Below the pieces are notes generated by a model that saw nothing but the letters and a program-made list of their open reading frames with translations, ran no database searches and had not been told where the DNA came from. The position numbers and the translations under genes were made by a program. This document shows positions 54,385-64,000 of a DNA stretch of 64,000 bases, piece after piece. Source of the DNA: Lepiota brunneoincarnata (lineage: Eukaryota > Basidiomycota > Agaricomycetes > Agaricales > Agaricaceae); NCBI GenBank assembly GCA_023014365.1, contig JAEBUN010000027.1:124001-188000 (forward strand), given 5' to 3'. Positions within the stretch are counted from its first letter, which is position 1. Every line of letters begins with the position of its first letter.

Positions 54385-56413
54385 ATGGACAGAAACACGT
54401 GCAGCAGCAAACGTGCTCGCTACGAGGAGGATTCGGACTCTTCTTCCAGTAAGTAGAGTTCGAGTTACAGTTTTCTCTGTTTTCTTAACCTGTTTTCAGG
54501 CTACCCTGGGCCAAGCAGTGCCTCAATGGCTTCCCAAGGCGCGCCTTCATCATCGATCGTGCAACGTAAGTTGCGTTTTCCCCTGTTCTCGTTGTCTTTA
54601 CTTATGTTTTCTCTACTTTTAGGTCTCACTATTTGCCTCCCGGCGCGTCGCAACCTCCTATCTCAATGGGAACCACCAGCACCACGTACTAGGAGAGCTA
54701 GAGGAGGGCGAGGAGCCCGAGGAGCTTGTGGAAATCGTCAGGTGGGTGTGGCAAGGACCCCTCCTCCCCCGTATTCTCTGCCTCGTGCACCAACTCCTCC
54801 GCCGGCCTCTCCCTTGTCTGCTCCAGTGCCAAGGCACGTGATTTCCATCGCGTCGTTGTGCAATCCAACCAACGAGCGTTCTGCCGGATTTTCCGCAGAA
54901 CCCTTGTCAGGTATCCCCATTGGCGGGCCCTCTGGTGGATTGTCCACAGAGGCCTCGTCAAGTTTAATGTCGCTGCCCCCTCTTGCCATCTCTCTGCGCT
55001 CCTTTGACGGTGAAGGCTTGCTGGTGCTCCCTCCCCTGGGTATTGCATCAGGTTCAGAGGTGCTGGGCCCTTCAACAAACCGCCCCTCCTCTCCCGTAGC
55101 CTCTTCGACTGTTTCAACGCGTAAGCTTAGTCTTTTACAAGGTATATTTGTCCTTTCTGCTAACTTCCGCTTTAGCACGTATCCCAGCTGCCCTTAAAGG
55201 AAAACAGAAGGCAAAACCATCGACACCGCCCCCTACACCTCTATTTTTGGCGAATTCAAACTTGCCATCGCGTTCTCCAGTCCCTGAGGTCTCTCAAGCC
55301 GACCTCTTTAAAATTTTTAGCTGGTCCTCGTCTCTGGATGGGCAACATGTGCTGGCTTCGCCTAGGTGCCCAACACCATCACCACCTCACTTAGCTGGCA
55401 CTCCAGTCACGTCTCCCACAAGCACCGTGGAGATTTCTCCTTCGCCAGATTTGGAGCTCCTTCTGGAGCCTTCGCCTGCCCCTCAAGAACCGACTTTTGT
55501 TTTTCAAGACACGTTCTTAGCTTCTCCGACCCCCGTCCCTTCTTGTTTGCCTAGCCTGGTGGTTCCGGAGATCCGTCAAGAGTCCCCTCATGCTGGCCCA
55601 TCGTGTCAACAACGCGTCCTTTCGTCCAAGAAGAGTTCCAACACGCGGACAAAGAAATACGTTCCCCGGGCTCGCATTCGGCACTCTGAGGCCGAAATTA
55701 TTTGGGACCATGGATACCGGCACCCAGTCCCGCTCTTTTGTGAGGACTTTCCTAGGCTGCTGGCAGCTAGCCAGCTTTCGGTACGTTCACCAAGTTTTCT
55801 TGTGGTTCCTTACTGACGGCTTTGACATCTGCTCCAGTACGTGCCACCTCAGTCTTGGTGTCCTTCTTGCGCTGCTCGTAAGTTGGAGTGCGAGCCTCTG
55901 GGCAAGGGTAAGAAGTGTCGCAGCTGCGACTTGTACAACTACCCTTGTACCTTCGTGGACCATCCCCGGGTTTCGGCCGGCATTGCGAACGCCCTGGTCA
56001 CATCCTCACTGACCAGTGAATACCGTAAGTTTCTCTGTTCCCTATTTTTCCCTTTTCTTATTCTCTTTATTTTTCTAGATCTGGCCGTGTTCACGCGTGT
56101 TGTGTCCTCTAGCTTGGTCAGCCTGGAGGCGAACCGCGTCGCTTACGAGGCTTCGGCGTTTCACCACCACCGTGTAGTTTACCAATTTGTCCAGGAGATG
56201 CAAGCTACCAGGACTGCCTTGGATGGTAATGACGTGGCTTTTGTAGAGATGGGTATGGCCGACTCCCTTGAAGACGTCTGGGCATTCTTTGAGTTTGCCA
56301 ACAACTTTCCGGGGGTCCCAACATACGAGGAATTCAAGGAGCTCAAATTGCTTCTCTTCCTTGCTTTCCCGATGACTCAGGATCCGGAGTCTGTTCTAGA
56401 AGACCTTGAGTGA
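54385..56413 (+). CDS. Gene D: intact six-exon gene, Zn(II)2Cys6-like cluster protein
   Basis: Predicted exons are 54385-54448, 54500-54565, 54623-55120, 55176-55780, 55838-56024 and 56079-56413. Phases join without stops and give 584 residues. The introns are 51-57 bp with GTAAG or GTACG donors and YAG acceptors. The first 410 residues are Pro/Ser-rich with an Arg/Gly patch. Residues 419-448 form CX2CX6CX8CX2CX6C, matching the Zn(II)2Cys6 binuclear cluster. The C-terminus (about residues 475-584) is helical and acidic. The cluster is central, not N-terminal as in typical fungal regulators, and no regulator middle domain was seen. DNA binding is plausible but unproven. Confidence 0.75.
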
Positions 56414-57099
56414 TCTCTGCGCCTAGTTTACTTCTTGGATGTAGTATATAATCTTGTCATGTATATACATCCCAATAGTCATCTTGTTGTTCCTTGTCTC
56501 CTACTGAGTTAAGCTAAACTGTTTCTGACTTTCTTGTCATCTCCTAAAGCTAAGCTAAAGACCTCCTGGGAGACTCCTAAGCTAGTTTAGGTTGCCAGTC
56601 ACTTATATACTCATTATATGCCTCTCTGATCTATCAGTGATGTTTATTGACATCTCAGCGCGCTGTGACCTGCAACGCGTAGTGACCCGGTCATCCGTTC
56701 TGGTTTTCTTACAAGCCCGGACCCGAACCAGCCTGTACACGGTGTTTGCCGCGAAAAAGGTCGCATCAAACACAACTGAAGTGCCACTTGCGCCACTTGG
56801 GGCCCATCTCCCCCTAGCCAAATTGAACTCGGTGCCCTCACCGTTCCATCAGAATCCCTGTGCACACTGATAACCGCGAGACCCTGGTGACATGTTACCT
56901 AATCAGGTAACTGTGGTTCAGCAAGTCTGTTAAAGGCTGGCTACTCAAGATTACAGGTTTCCTAGGCCCCTCAGGTCATAAGCTTAGGGTGGAGGGTGCT
57001 CTTCATCCACTTGTTATGATTCGTCATCACTGCCTACGGCCTTTTCTTATAAAAGCGAGGGAGCGACGCCTCATTCTAGCAGACACCCTTCGCAAGAAA
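56414..57099. promoter_or_regulatory. Intergenic region and promoter of gene E
   Basis: TATAAAA at 57048-57054 lies 52 bp before the ATG of gene E. AAGCTAAAC-like variants and one TAAGCTTAG (56979) occur. No gene seen. Confidence 0.5.
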
Positions 57100-58446
57100 A
57101 TGGCTTCTTCTATCCCTCATCTCCAGGTCAAGCTCGACGATCTCATCAGCAACACCAAAGGTCGTCTTCAGCACCTGCAAAACGGCCAAGTCGCTCATCC
57201 CCTCGTCGAGAAGGCTCTCCTTGCGTTCGACGCCCCTGGGGTATGTCTACTCTTTCCATGCTTCTCTCACCGTTTCTAAATCATTTCTAGTCTGCTTATA
57301 TTGAAGCGTTATCGGAGGATAATGAGGCTATCAAGCTTCATGTCAACCAGGACTACGTCTTCCGTATCCGCAAGCTCTACGAAATTTACCAAAACAACTA
57401 CCATCCGTCTTATGAGATGCCTGCGATCTATAAGGTGCTCTCTGAATGCTGTAGCCACATTAATCGCATTCGTTCTGAAGAATCCCATAGATCCAGGACC
57501 GAAGAGGCTCAGAACCCATTGTCCACGACTGGCTCTACTTCCTCCAACGTTGCTGAAGGCTCTGCTGTCCCCAAACGCGTAAGCTTAGCGTTCTTTTGGC
57601 TCCAATTGTCTCCTCATGTATAAGCTTAGCCTCGCAAAGGTCGCAAGGCCCCTGTCTCTGCTGCTGTTGTGGTAGACACCGATACCGAACTTGCTGAGAG
57701 TATGACCAGTGCTTCCAACTCCCGAGCAACCAGTGCTGACACAGTAATATAGCTGCTTCTCAACCTATTACATTGGCTGAGATAATCGCTCATCTCCAGG
57801 ACATGATGGTCGATGAGGAGGTCTCTCAAGCTATCGTCGAAGAGGTTCGTGTAGTCTCACCTTATCACAAGCGTCGTTTGTCTACCTCTGACGTGGTGCG
57901 CCAGCTCTACTCCCCCTAACCACTGATTCTGACTTCATCCTTCGCTAGGAGGCCGTCAAAAAGTCCTCCTCGTCTAAAGGCACCGTCCGTCTTCTTCCCT
58001 ATTGTCAAGTTCCCAATATGAACACTAAACACTGCTGTTATGCCCAGGCTGAACAGGCTCTAGCCAAAGCCAACGCCAATACTGCCAAGCGTGCCCGTAC
58101 CGAGTCTGCTTCCGATGAGCGCACCTTCGCAGGCTTATCTGGTGGGCAATTTCTCACTTCTGTTTGCTAAGCTTAGTGGTTCTGACACTTGTTCTGGGCA
58201 GCTCGTTTGCTCCAGGAACTCCAAAACCTCCTGTCTTACTCTCGCGATGAGTACGAGTCCGAATCTCGCAGTGACGATGCTCAGTCTGTCAAATGCGACC
58301 TCAATTCGCTCAGCCAGGACTTCATCGAGGCTATTCCCTCGCTCGAAGCTAACTTAAAGAGGTTCCAATTCCTTATTCAAGAGCGCATCCATCTCAAAAG
58401 TCTTTTGTGCAACCTTTCCAACTTGAACAAGCCCTCCCCCGTTTAA
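57100..58446 (+). CDS. Gene E: intact six-exon gene, uncharacterised helical protein
   Basis: Predicted exons are 57100-57240, 57291-57578, 57630-57699, 57753-57895, 57949-58141 and 58202-58446. They join in phase to give 359 residues. The introns are 50-60 bp. The protein is mostly helical: an N-terminal HLQVKLDDLIS segment, a middle VNQDYVFRIRKLYEIYQNNY, a Lys/Arg patch, and a C-terminal heptad-rich segment from LLQELQNLL onward that may form a coiled coil. No known domain was recognised. Same strand as gene D, 687 bp downstream. The donor of the fourth intron (57896) is GTGCGC, the least certain splice. The alternative GTTCGT at 57845 would shorten exon 4. Confidence 0.7.
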
Positions 58447-58523
58447 GCTTAATGCTTTTACAGTCCCTAGGATAGTTTTCCTTCGATAAGTAGATAGTTC
58501 TGTCCACAATATCAGGTTTTTTT

Positions 58524-59079
58524 CTATCCCTCCAACTCTTCTGGCTCCCATCTGTCACTAGGCTCATCCTCAGTAGTCTCCTCCAGGGTCTTCAGTCCCT
58601 CTGGCGACAGATCTAACAACTCTTGTAACTCCAGCGGCAACGGCATATGTTTTCTGGCTAAGTAGGGAATTACTCTGAACGCCGCCACTTTATTCTGCCA
58701 TACAGAGCCATCCAACTCTGCCAGGATATATGATCCTCCCTTTGATCTAGATATGACCACCATGGGTCCTAGATACCTGGGTTTCATCTTCCTGTCGGCT
58801 GAGCTCTCTATAGCTGTGTTTCTCACTAATACTAAATCTCCCGGGCCGAAGTGATAATCTTTTATCTTATGCGCTGCTTGTCATTCCATCTCCCAAGCCT
58901 TGCTAAGCTTAGTGTCTGAAACACGCTGACACACCTCCTCAACATGCCAAACATGTTTTGCCAGAGCCTGAGCTCAGTATCCTATCAACTCGGCCGTGGT
59001 TAAGTACTTATTTGGTAGTTGTACTAGCCAAGTGGCCTCTTTGACATCCAGAGGTAGCGTCGGGTGCACTCCAGTTACC
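58524..59079 (-). pseudogene. Integrase C-terminal fragment of an E0-type gypsy element
   Basis: Minus-strand VTGVHPTLPLDVKEATWLV (near 59065), [11 protein letters not shown] (near 58850) and [22 protein letters not shown] (near 58790) are the C-terminal integrase and post-integrase segments of large Agaricomycete gypsy elements. It is cut by E4 at 59080, so the rest of its pol probably lies beyond the window. One in-frame stop is present. Confidence 0.8.
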
Positions 59080-59740
59080 TGTCATATCCACACCAAACCT
59101 AGAGCTTAACCATTAGGCTTCGGCTTCTCGACTCCACATGTGCTCCACACGACAACCCTATGCCCTCCGACTCGGCCCCGACTGGCTCCGACCGCAACCC
59201 TTCGCCCCGATCACGCAACCTACCTCTACACGTGCCACGATCACCTGACCCTCGTTGCTCCCATTGTCCAGTTCTCCATTCTCCGTCCGTAATCAGAATA
59301 CGTTACCAGTCTCCATACCCGTACCGGTCTCCATTCCATTCGAAATTATTCGTAATCCGCTTGTAACCATATGGGTCTCTGCTTCGCTCTGCACGTAGTC
59401 AGTACGAGTCATAATTCGTCGAGCTAGTAGTATATATACCGTAGGCACTTGGCTTGTACTCCTCAGTCTGATAATCGAATCGAGCAGCGGACCAGTCCCC
59501 TGTTCCCTATCCTCCTCTCTTTCTGCCTCGCTCCGCTTCGGCCCTGACTTCCTGAAATACGGACTCGGACAGTAGGAGGGCACAGCACATAAGCTGAGGC
59601 CGCAAGTCCACTCTCCGCCCGAAGTACTCCGCCTCGGTCCCGCCATCTACGTACTGACGTCGTCCCATCCCCCGGTTACCCTATACCAAGGATACCACCC
59701 CGACCCTCCGCTTCGGTTCCGACCTGCACCGGCTCTAACA
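59080..59740 (+). repeat. E4 5' LTR (661 bp)
   Basis: It runs from TGTCATATCC to GGCTCTAACA. TATATATA is at 59431 and TCAGTCTGATAAT at 59463-59475, 32 nt downstream. Confidence 0.92.
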
Positions 59741-59742
59741 GT

Positions 59743-59755
59743 ATTATCAGACTGA
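59743..59755 (+). other. E4 self-complementary primer-binding site
   Basis: ATTATCAGACTGA starts at the third base after the LTR and is the exact 13-nt reverse complement of 59463-59475. Confidence 0.82.
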
Positions 59756-59793
59756 AACTCCTCCTGTCCATTACACTCTAATCCTTTCTAACC

Positions 59794-61200
59794 ATGGTCT
59801 CTTGAACAGTCACCCGTCCCCGCACTCGGGTAACTCCAGCCGCTCGCCGTAGCAAACGCATCATTCGACAATCTCCTTCCGAGGAATTACAACCCGACCC
59901 CCCGAGGGTTTCTCCCCCTCGCCAACAATCCATCGTGCCCTCAACTCCAGACCGGTTCAGTGAAGATATTCAACCTTCACTATTCCAGACTCCCGACGGC
60001 CCCGACGGTGGCCCCGACCCAAATCCCAATCCCAGCGACCCTGGTGATCCCGACGACTACCCTGACAATGGGGACGGACCCCCGGACGACGACGAACCGT
60101 CAGACAACAATGACAACAATAACAACATTCCGCCTGGCAACACCCAAAATGACCATGACCAACTCCTGCTCCGAGTTTTCCAACGAATAGCCGATCAAAT
60201 GGACGGCCGTGGGAACTCTCAACCCCCACAACCTCCCTGAACCCCCCGTACCAAGGCTCGCGAACCTGACATCTTTACAGGTTCCGACCCCACCAAACTC
60301 AAACCTTTCCTCTTCCAATGTCGACTCTACTTCCGTACTAACCCGGCCCAGTTTGCTATCCCCGCCACCAAGGTCAACTTCGCGTTGACGTACCTTACCG
60401 GCGTGGCCCAGCAACACTTCGAAATCGGCCTCGACGAGGCCGACAACCACGGAATAATGCACGATTGGATCGAGGACTGGGATCAGTTCACCCTGGAACT
60501 GCAGACCAATTTCGGTCCCGCGGATCCGACCGGAGAAGCTGCTGAGCAGCTTGACTCCCTCCGAATGTGCTATGACGAAAAGATCGCCATCTACAACGTC
60601 GACTTTCTCTGTCTGGCCGGCCAACTCCGCTGGGGTGATGAGGTATTCTGTCACCGCTACTACAAAGGCCTCCCCGACCGCATCCAGGACATTCTGTCCA
60701 ATCGGCCCGATGGCAAGCCCGACACCTTCATCGAAATGCGAGCAGCAGCGATGAAGATCGATGCTCGCTACTGGGAACGCCAACGCGAGAAGGCCCGCGC
60801 CAAAGCCGCTTTGGACCCGACCGCCTCTAGGAAACCTGGAGGCAACCCATCCCCTTCCACCGCGACAAACCATCAACCTGCCGCCAAGCCTGCCAACAGT
60901 AACAACAAAGGCAGCACCCCCAGTAATAACATCTTCAAGGGCAATCCGCCCAACCCGTCCGCCGGTCAGAAATCGGCCCCGCCAAAGTCCGACCTTACTA
61001 GTAAACTTGGTAAGGACGGTAAATTAACCCCCGAGGAACGTCAACGACGTTTCGACAATAACCTCTGCCTTGTCTGCGCAGATCCCAATCACAGGGCTGC
61101 CAACTGCGACAAGAAGAAATTCCCTGACGCCAAGGCTAAAGGCCGACAGGCTCAGATTTCCGAGACAGATGCGCCGGCTCTCCCGAGCTCGGAAAAATAG
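59794..61200 (+). pseudogene. gag: E4 Gag, two premature TGA
   Basis: From the ATG at 59794 one frame runs to TAG at 61198-61200, interrupted only by TGA at 59803-59805 and 60238-60240. Both sit in TGAAC where CGAAC would give Arg. An acidic Asp/Pro/Asn-rich N-terminus is followed by a capsid domain (DIFTGSDPTKLKPFLFQCR at about 60265, then the conserved YFRTNP and W..F segments) and a zinc knuckle-like CX2CX4HX4C (CLVCADPNHRAANC) near 61066. Without the two TGA codons it would be about 468 residues. Confidence 0.85.
61191..61200 (+). promoter_or_regulatory. E4 -1 ribosomal frameshift site
   Basis: Gag ends GAA AAA TAG with GGAAAAA at 61191-61197. The -1 frame is open across the stop and leads directly into the protease. 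The A5 run allows A-site slippage. Confidence 0.6.
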
Positions 61201-64000
61201 TCGGCGGTCCTCAGGCCTCTGCACAGACTGAGGATCGCATTGAACTCTGCTGTGCTCCAGAGAGTTTCCGTCTCAATGCGTCCGCTCTTTCCAATCCAAA
61301 CTCTCTTCATATTACATTAACTTCTCCTTTAGTTACTTTGTTACCCTCTGTTTCCGCTCCTGTACTCTCCGCTTCGGACCCGCTTCCTACAACGGACAAT
61401 GTAGTTAGTTCTGACTTTTCTTCTTCTTTTTCTCCTTTCAAAGCTCTTGTTGATAGTGGTTCTACTCACTGTTTTGTGGACTCTTCTTTCGTTCATTCTC
61501 ATAGTATTCCAACCTCGTCCATCCCAGCTATTGAACTTCGGTTATTTGATGGGACCTCAAACGCCTACATTACGGAGCTTGCGCAACTGCCTGTATCCTT
61601 CCCCTCCGGTGAATCTATCATTTTGGACACTTATGTCACCCAGCTCGACTCTTCCTGTTCTGTGGTCTTAGGACACAACTGGCTCACCCGCTACAATCCG
61701 TTGATTGACTGGGCTTTGGGCAGTATTACTTTCCGGCCATCCCTACTCGAGAATCCTGCTTCCGTCTCTACCTGCGTCGCACCCGCATCGGCTCCGCCTA
61801 TGGCCGCCCCTGACTCTCCTGACCTAGGTTCACCACCCCTGTCCGGGACCTCGTCCCAATCTGTCCCCCTTGCGAAACCGCACATCTCCTTGATAAACGC
61901 TCCTGCCTTTATCCACGCTGCCAAGCTCCCTGGCTCCCAACAATTCCAAATCAATCTTTCCGCCGCCTCCGCATCGGCCGCGTCCTCTTCTGTCTCCGAG
62001 GAACTGCCTGACCTCTCGTCCATCCCCGAGGAATACCATGAGTTCGCTGACGTTTTCAGTAAATCGCGTGCTGACACACTTGCTCCACACCGCCCTTACG
62101 ACCTCCAGATTAACCTAGAGGATGGCGGTCAGCCTCCGGTCGGTACCATTTACTCCCTTTCACAATCGGAGCTTGGAGCTCTACGTGATTTTATTGACGA
62201 ACATTTATCTATTGGTTTCATCCGCCCCTCCACTTCCCCTCATGGAGCCCTGGTCCTCTTCGTCAAGAAAAAGGACGGCTCCCTCCGCTTATGCGTTGAT
62301 TTTAGAGGTCTCAACCGTATTACCAAGAAGGACCGCTATCCCCTTCCGCTCATCTCCGACCTCTTAGACTCCCCTCGCAAAGCTCACGTATATACCAAGA
62401 TCGACCTCCGCCACGCCTACCATCTTATCCGCGTTGCTGACGGCGACGAATGGAAGACCGCCTTTCAGACCCGCTACGGCTCCTTCGAATGGATGGTTAT
62501 GCCTTTCGGCCTTACCAATGCCCCCGCCACCTTCCAGCGGTTCATGAATGATATATTCAAGGACATGCTCGACGTCTGCGTTACTATCTACCTTGATGAC
62601 ATTCTGATATACTCCGACAACCATAGTATCCATCGTGACCAAGTCAAGGAGGTCCTCAAGCGGCTCCGCCAACACGGTCTATACGCCCGCCCTGACAAAT
62701 GCCAGTTCCACTCTGACACAGTGGAATATCTCGGCTACATTCTCTCCCCCGACGGCCTCCGAATGGACCAATCTAAGGTCAAGACCATCCAGGAGTGGCC
62801 TGAGCCTAAGAAAGTCAAGGACATCCAGTCCTTCTTAGGCTTCGCCAATTTCTACTGTCGCTTCATTCACGGATACTCCGACATCGTCGTTCCGCTCACT
62901 CGCCTCACCCGCAAAGACGTGAAGTGGAATTTTACTGATGATTGTCGCAAGGCCTTTAACTCCCTGAAGGAAGCATTTATCTCCGCCCCCGTCCTCACTC
63001 CTTGGGTCCCCGACGCTCAGATCATTGTCGAGACCGACGCCTCCGACTATGCCCTTGCGGCAATCCTCTCTATCATCACCGACGATGGGGAGGTCCATCC
63101 CGTTGCATTCCATTCCCGCACCTTTAACACGGCCGAACTCAACTATGACACTCATGACAAGGAACTCCTGGCGATATTCGAAGCCTTTCGCATCTGGCGG
63201 CACTATCTCGAAGGTGCCCCCCTTGCTATTGATGTGGTCACTGACCACAAGAACCTCGAATACTTCTGCACCACCAAGATCCTGACTCGCCGCCAAGCTT
63301 GTTGGTCCGAGTTCCTGTCCCAATTCCACCTCGTCATCCGTTTCCGACCCGGCCGCCTCGGCACCAAGCCTGACACCCTAACTAGACGATGGGATGTCTA
63401 CCCTAAAGGGGGGAATAGCGACTATGCATCAGTCAACCCGCACAACTTCCGGCCTGTGTTCACTCACGAACAGCTCGCGGCCTCCGTCCGTGCCACCACT
63501 CTTTACGCCCCTTCCCTTCGCGCAGCTGTAGTCATGGACCTCGATCAGCTACACCGCGATATTCTCGCCGCCCTACCAGCGGATCCGACCACTTCCGCCC
63601 ATCTTGCCAGCCCAGAAGGCCGTTGGTCAGTTAATGATAAAGGTTTCCTCCTCTTAGACGACAGAATCTACGTCCCTGACGCCGACAATCTCCGACTTCG
63701 GGTCCTCCAGTACAAGCATGATCACGTCCTAGCCGGCCACTTCGGTCAGAATAAAATGCTGGAACTCATCCGGCGCGAATACACCTGGCCTAGCGTCCGC
63801 ACCTTTGTCAAGGATTTCTGTAAGTCTTGCGTCACCTGTATGAGGTCTAAACCCCAGCGCCATCGCCCCTACGGTCTCCTTAAGCAACTCCCCATCCCCG
63901 AACGCCCTTGGAATTCAATCTCCATGGACTTCATCGAAAAACTTCCTGCCTCCTCCGGCTATGACGCCATCCTGGTAATCGTTGACAGACTCACCAAACA
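61191..64000 (+). CDS. pol: E4 Pol (protease, RT, RNase H, start of integrase), partial
   Basis: The frame is open from the frameshift site to the window end with no stop seen. The protease ALVDSGSTHCFVD is at about 61443-61480. RT has FVKKKDGSLRLCVDFRGLN near 62255 and YLDD at 62589-62600. RNase H has VETDASDYALAAIL near 63028 and DHKNLEYF near 63243. The integrase zinc domain (HDHVLAGHFG to CKSCVTC) lies at about 63718-63840 and the core starts SMDFIEKLP near 63925. It is probably enzymatically intact, while gag is not. The C-terminus lies outside. Confidence 0.9.

Larger units (their letters stand above)
59080..64000 (+). mobile_element. E4: chromovirus-type Ty3/gypsy element, runs off the window
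   Basis: The 661-bp LTR is followed by a PBS, gag, and an open pol in the -1 frame to the window end within integrase. It is more distant from E1-E3 in sequence. It is inserted in an E0-type fragment; the left flank is TTACC. An old solo LTR of the same family is at 46213-46873. Confidence 0.92.

Overview
The window looks like repeat-rich chromosomal DNA of a filamentous basidiomycete, probably an Agaricomycete. The basis is chromodomain-carrying Ty3/gypsy elements, a KDZ-type transposase with a CxC2-like cysteine cluster, and genes with many 50-60 bp GT-AG introns. Species cannot be named from sequence alone. No rRNA, tRNA or CRISPR was recognised. Nearly everything is transposable-element DNA; the only gene models that read intact outside transposons are two adjacent multi-intron genes at 54.4-58.4 kb.

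Layout. (1) 1-22.8 kb is a three-level nest. A decayed Ty3/gypsy element (E0) was cut inside its protease by E1 (1303-9545, 698-bp LTRs identical by eye, TSD TGAAT) and between RT and RNase H by E2 (11187-21244, TSD AATGG). The 3' LTR of E2 was in turn cut by a 1.87-kb non-coding insertion. (2) 22.8-28.5 kb holds a solo LTR of the E1 family, a direct repeat, a ~145-bp tandem array split by a degenerate Tc1/mariner element, and a gag fragment of the E0 family. (3) 28.5-32.1 kb holds a Cys-cluster gene (A) split by a 1.8-kb LTR element whose only ORF encodes a KH-domain protein, then a minisatellite and a solo LTR of the E2 family. (4) 32.8-39.0 kb is a decayed minus-strand chromovirus (E5). (5) 39.4-49.5 kb carries decayed genes: F, Cys-cluster gene B, gene C, and a KDZ transposase divergent from C, with two solo LTRs. 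(6) 49.5-52.75 kb is a 3'-truncated chromovirus (E3). (7) 52.75-58.5 kb has intact genes D and E and an unusual cluster of a TAAGCTTAG motif. (8) 58.5 kb to the end has an E0-type fragment cut by chromovirus E4, which runs off the window.

Shared biology. Five gypsy families (E1-E5) each carry a 10-13 nt primer-binding site 2-3 nt past the 5' LTR that is exactly complementary to LTR sequence 32-35 nt downstream of the TATA box. This is the arrangement expected for Tf1/sushi-type self-primed reverse transcription. E1-E4 also share a slippery heptamer at the gag stop with pol in the -1 frame. E1 and E2 have two overlapping ORFs after pol in the same relative phase, and in E1 one of them runs into U3 of the 3' LTR. 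Premature stops in most elements are TGA where an arginine codon is expected, consistent with CpG deamination.
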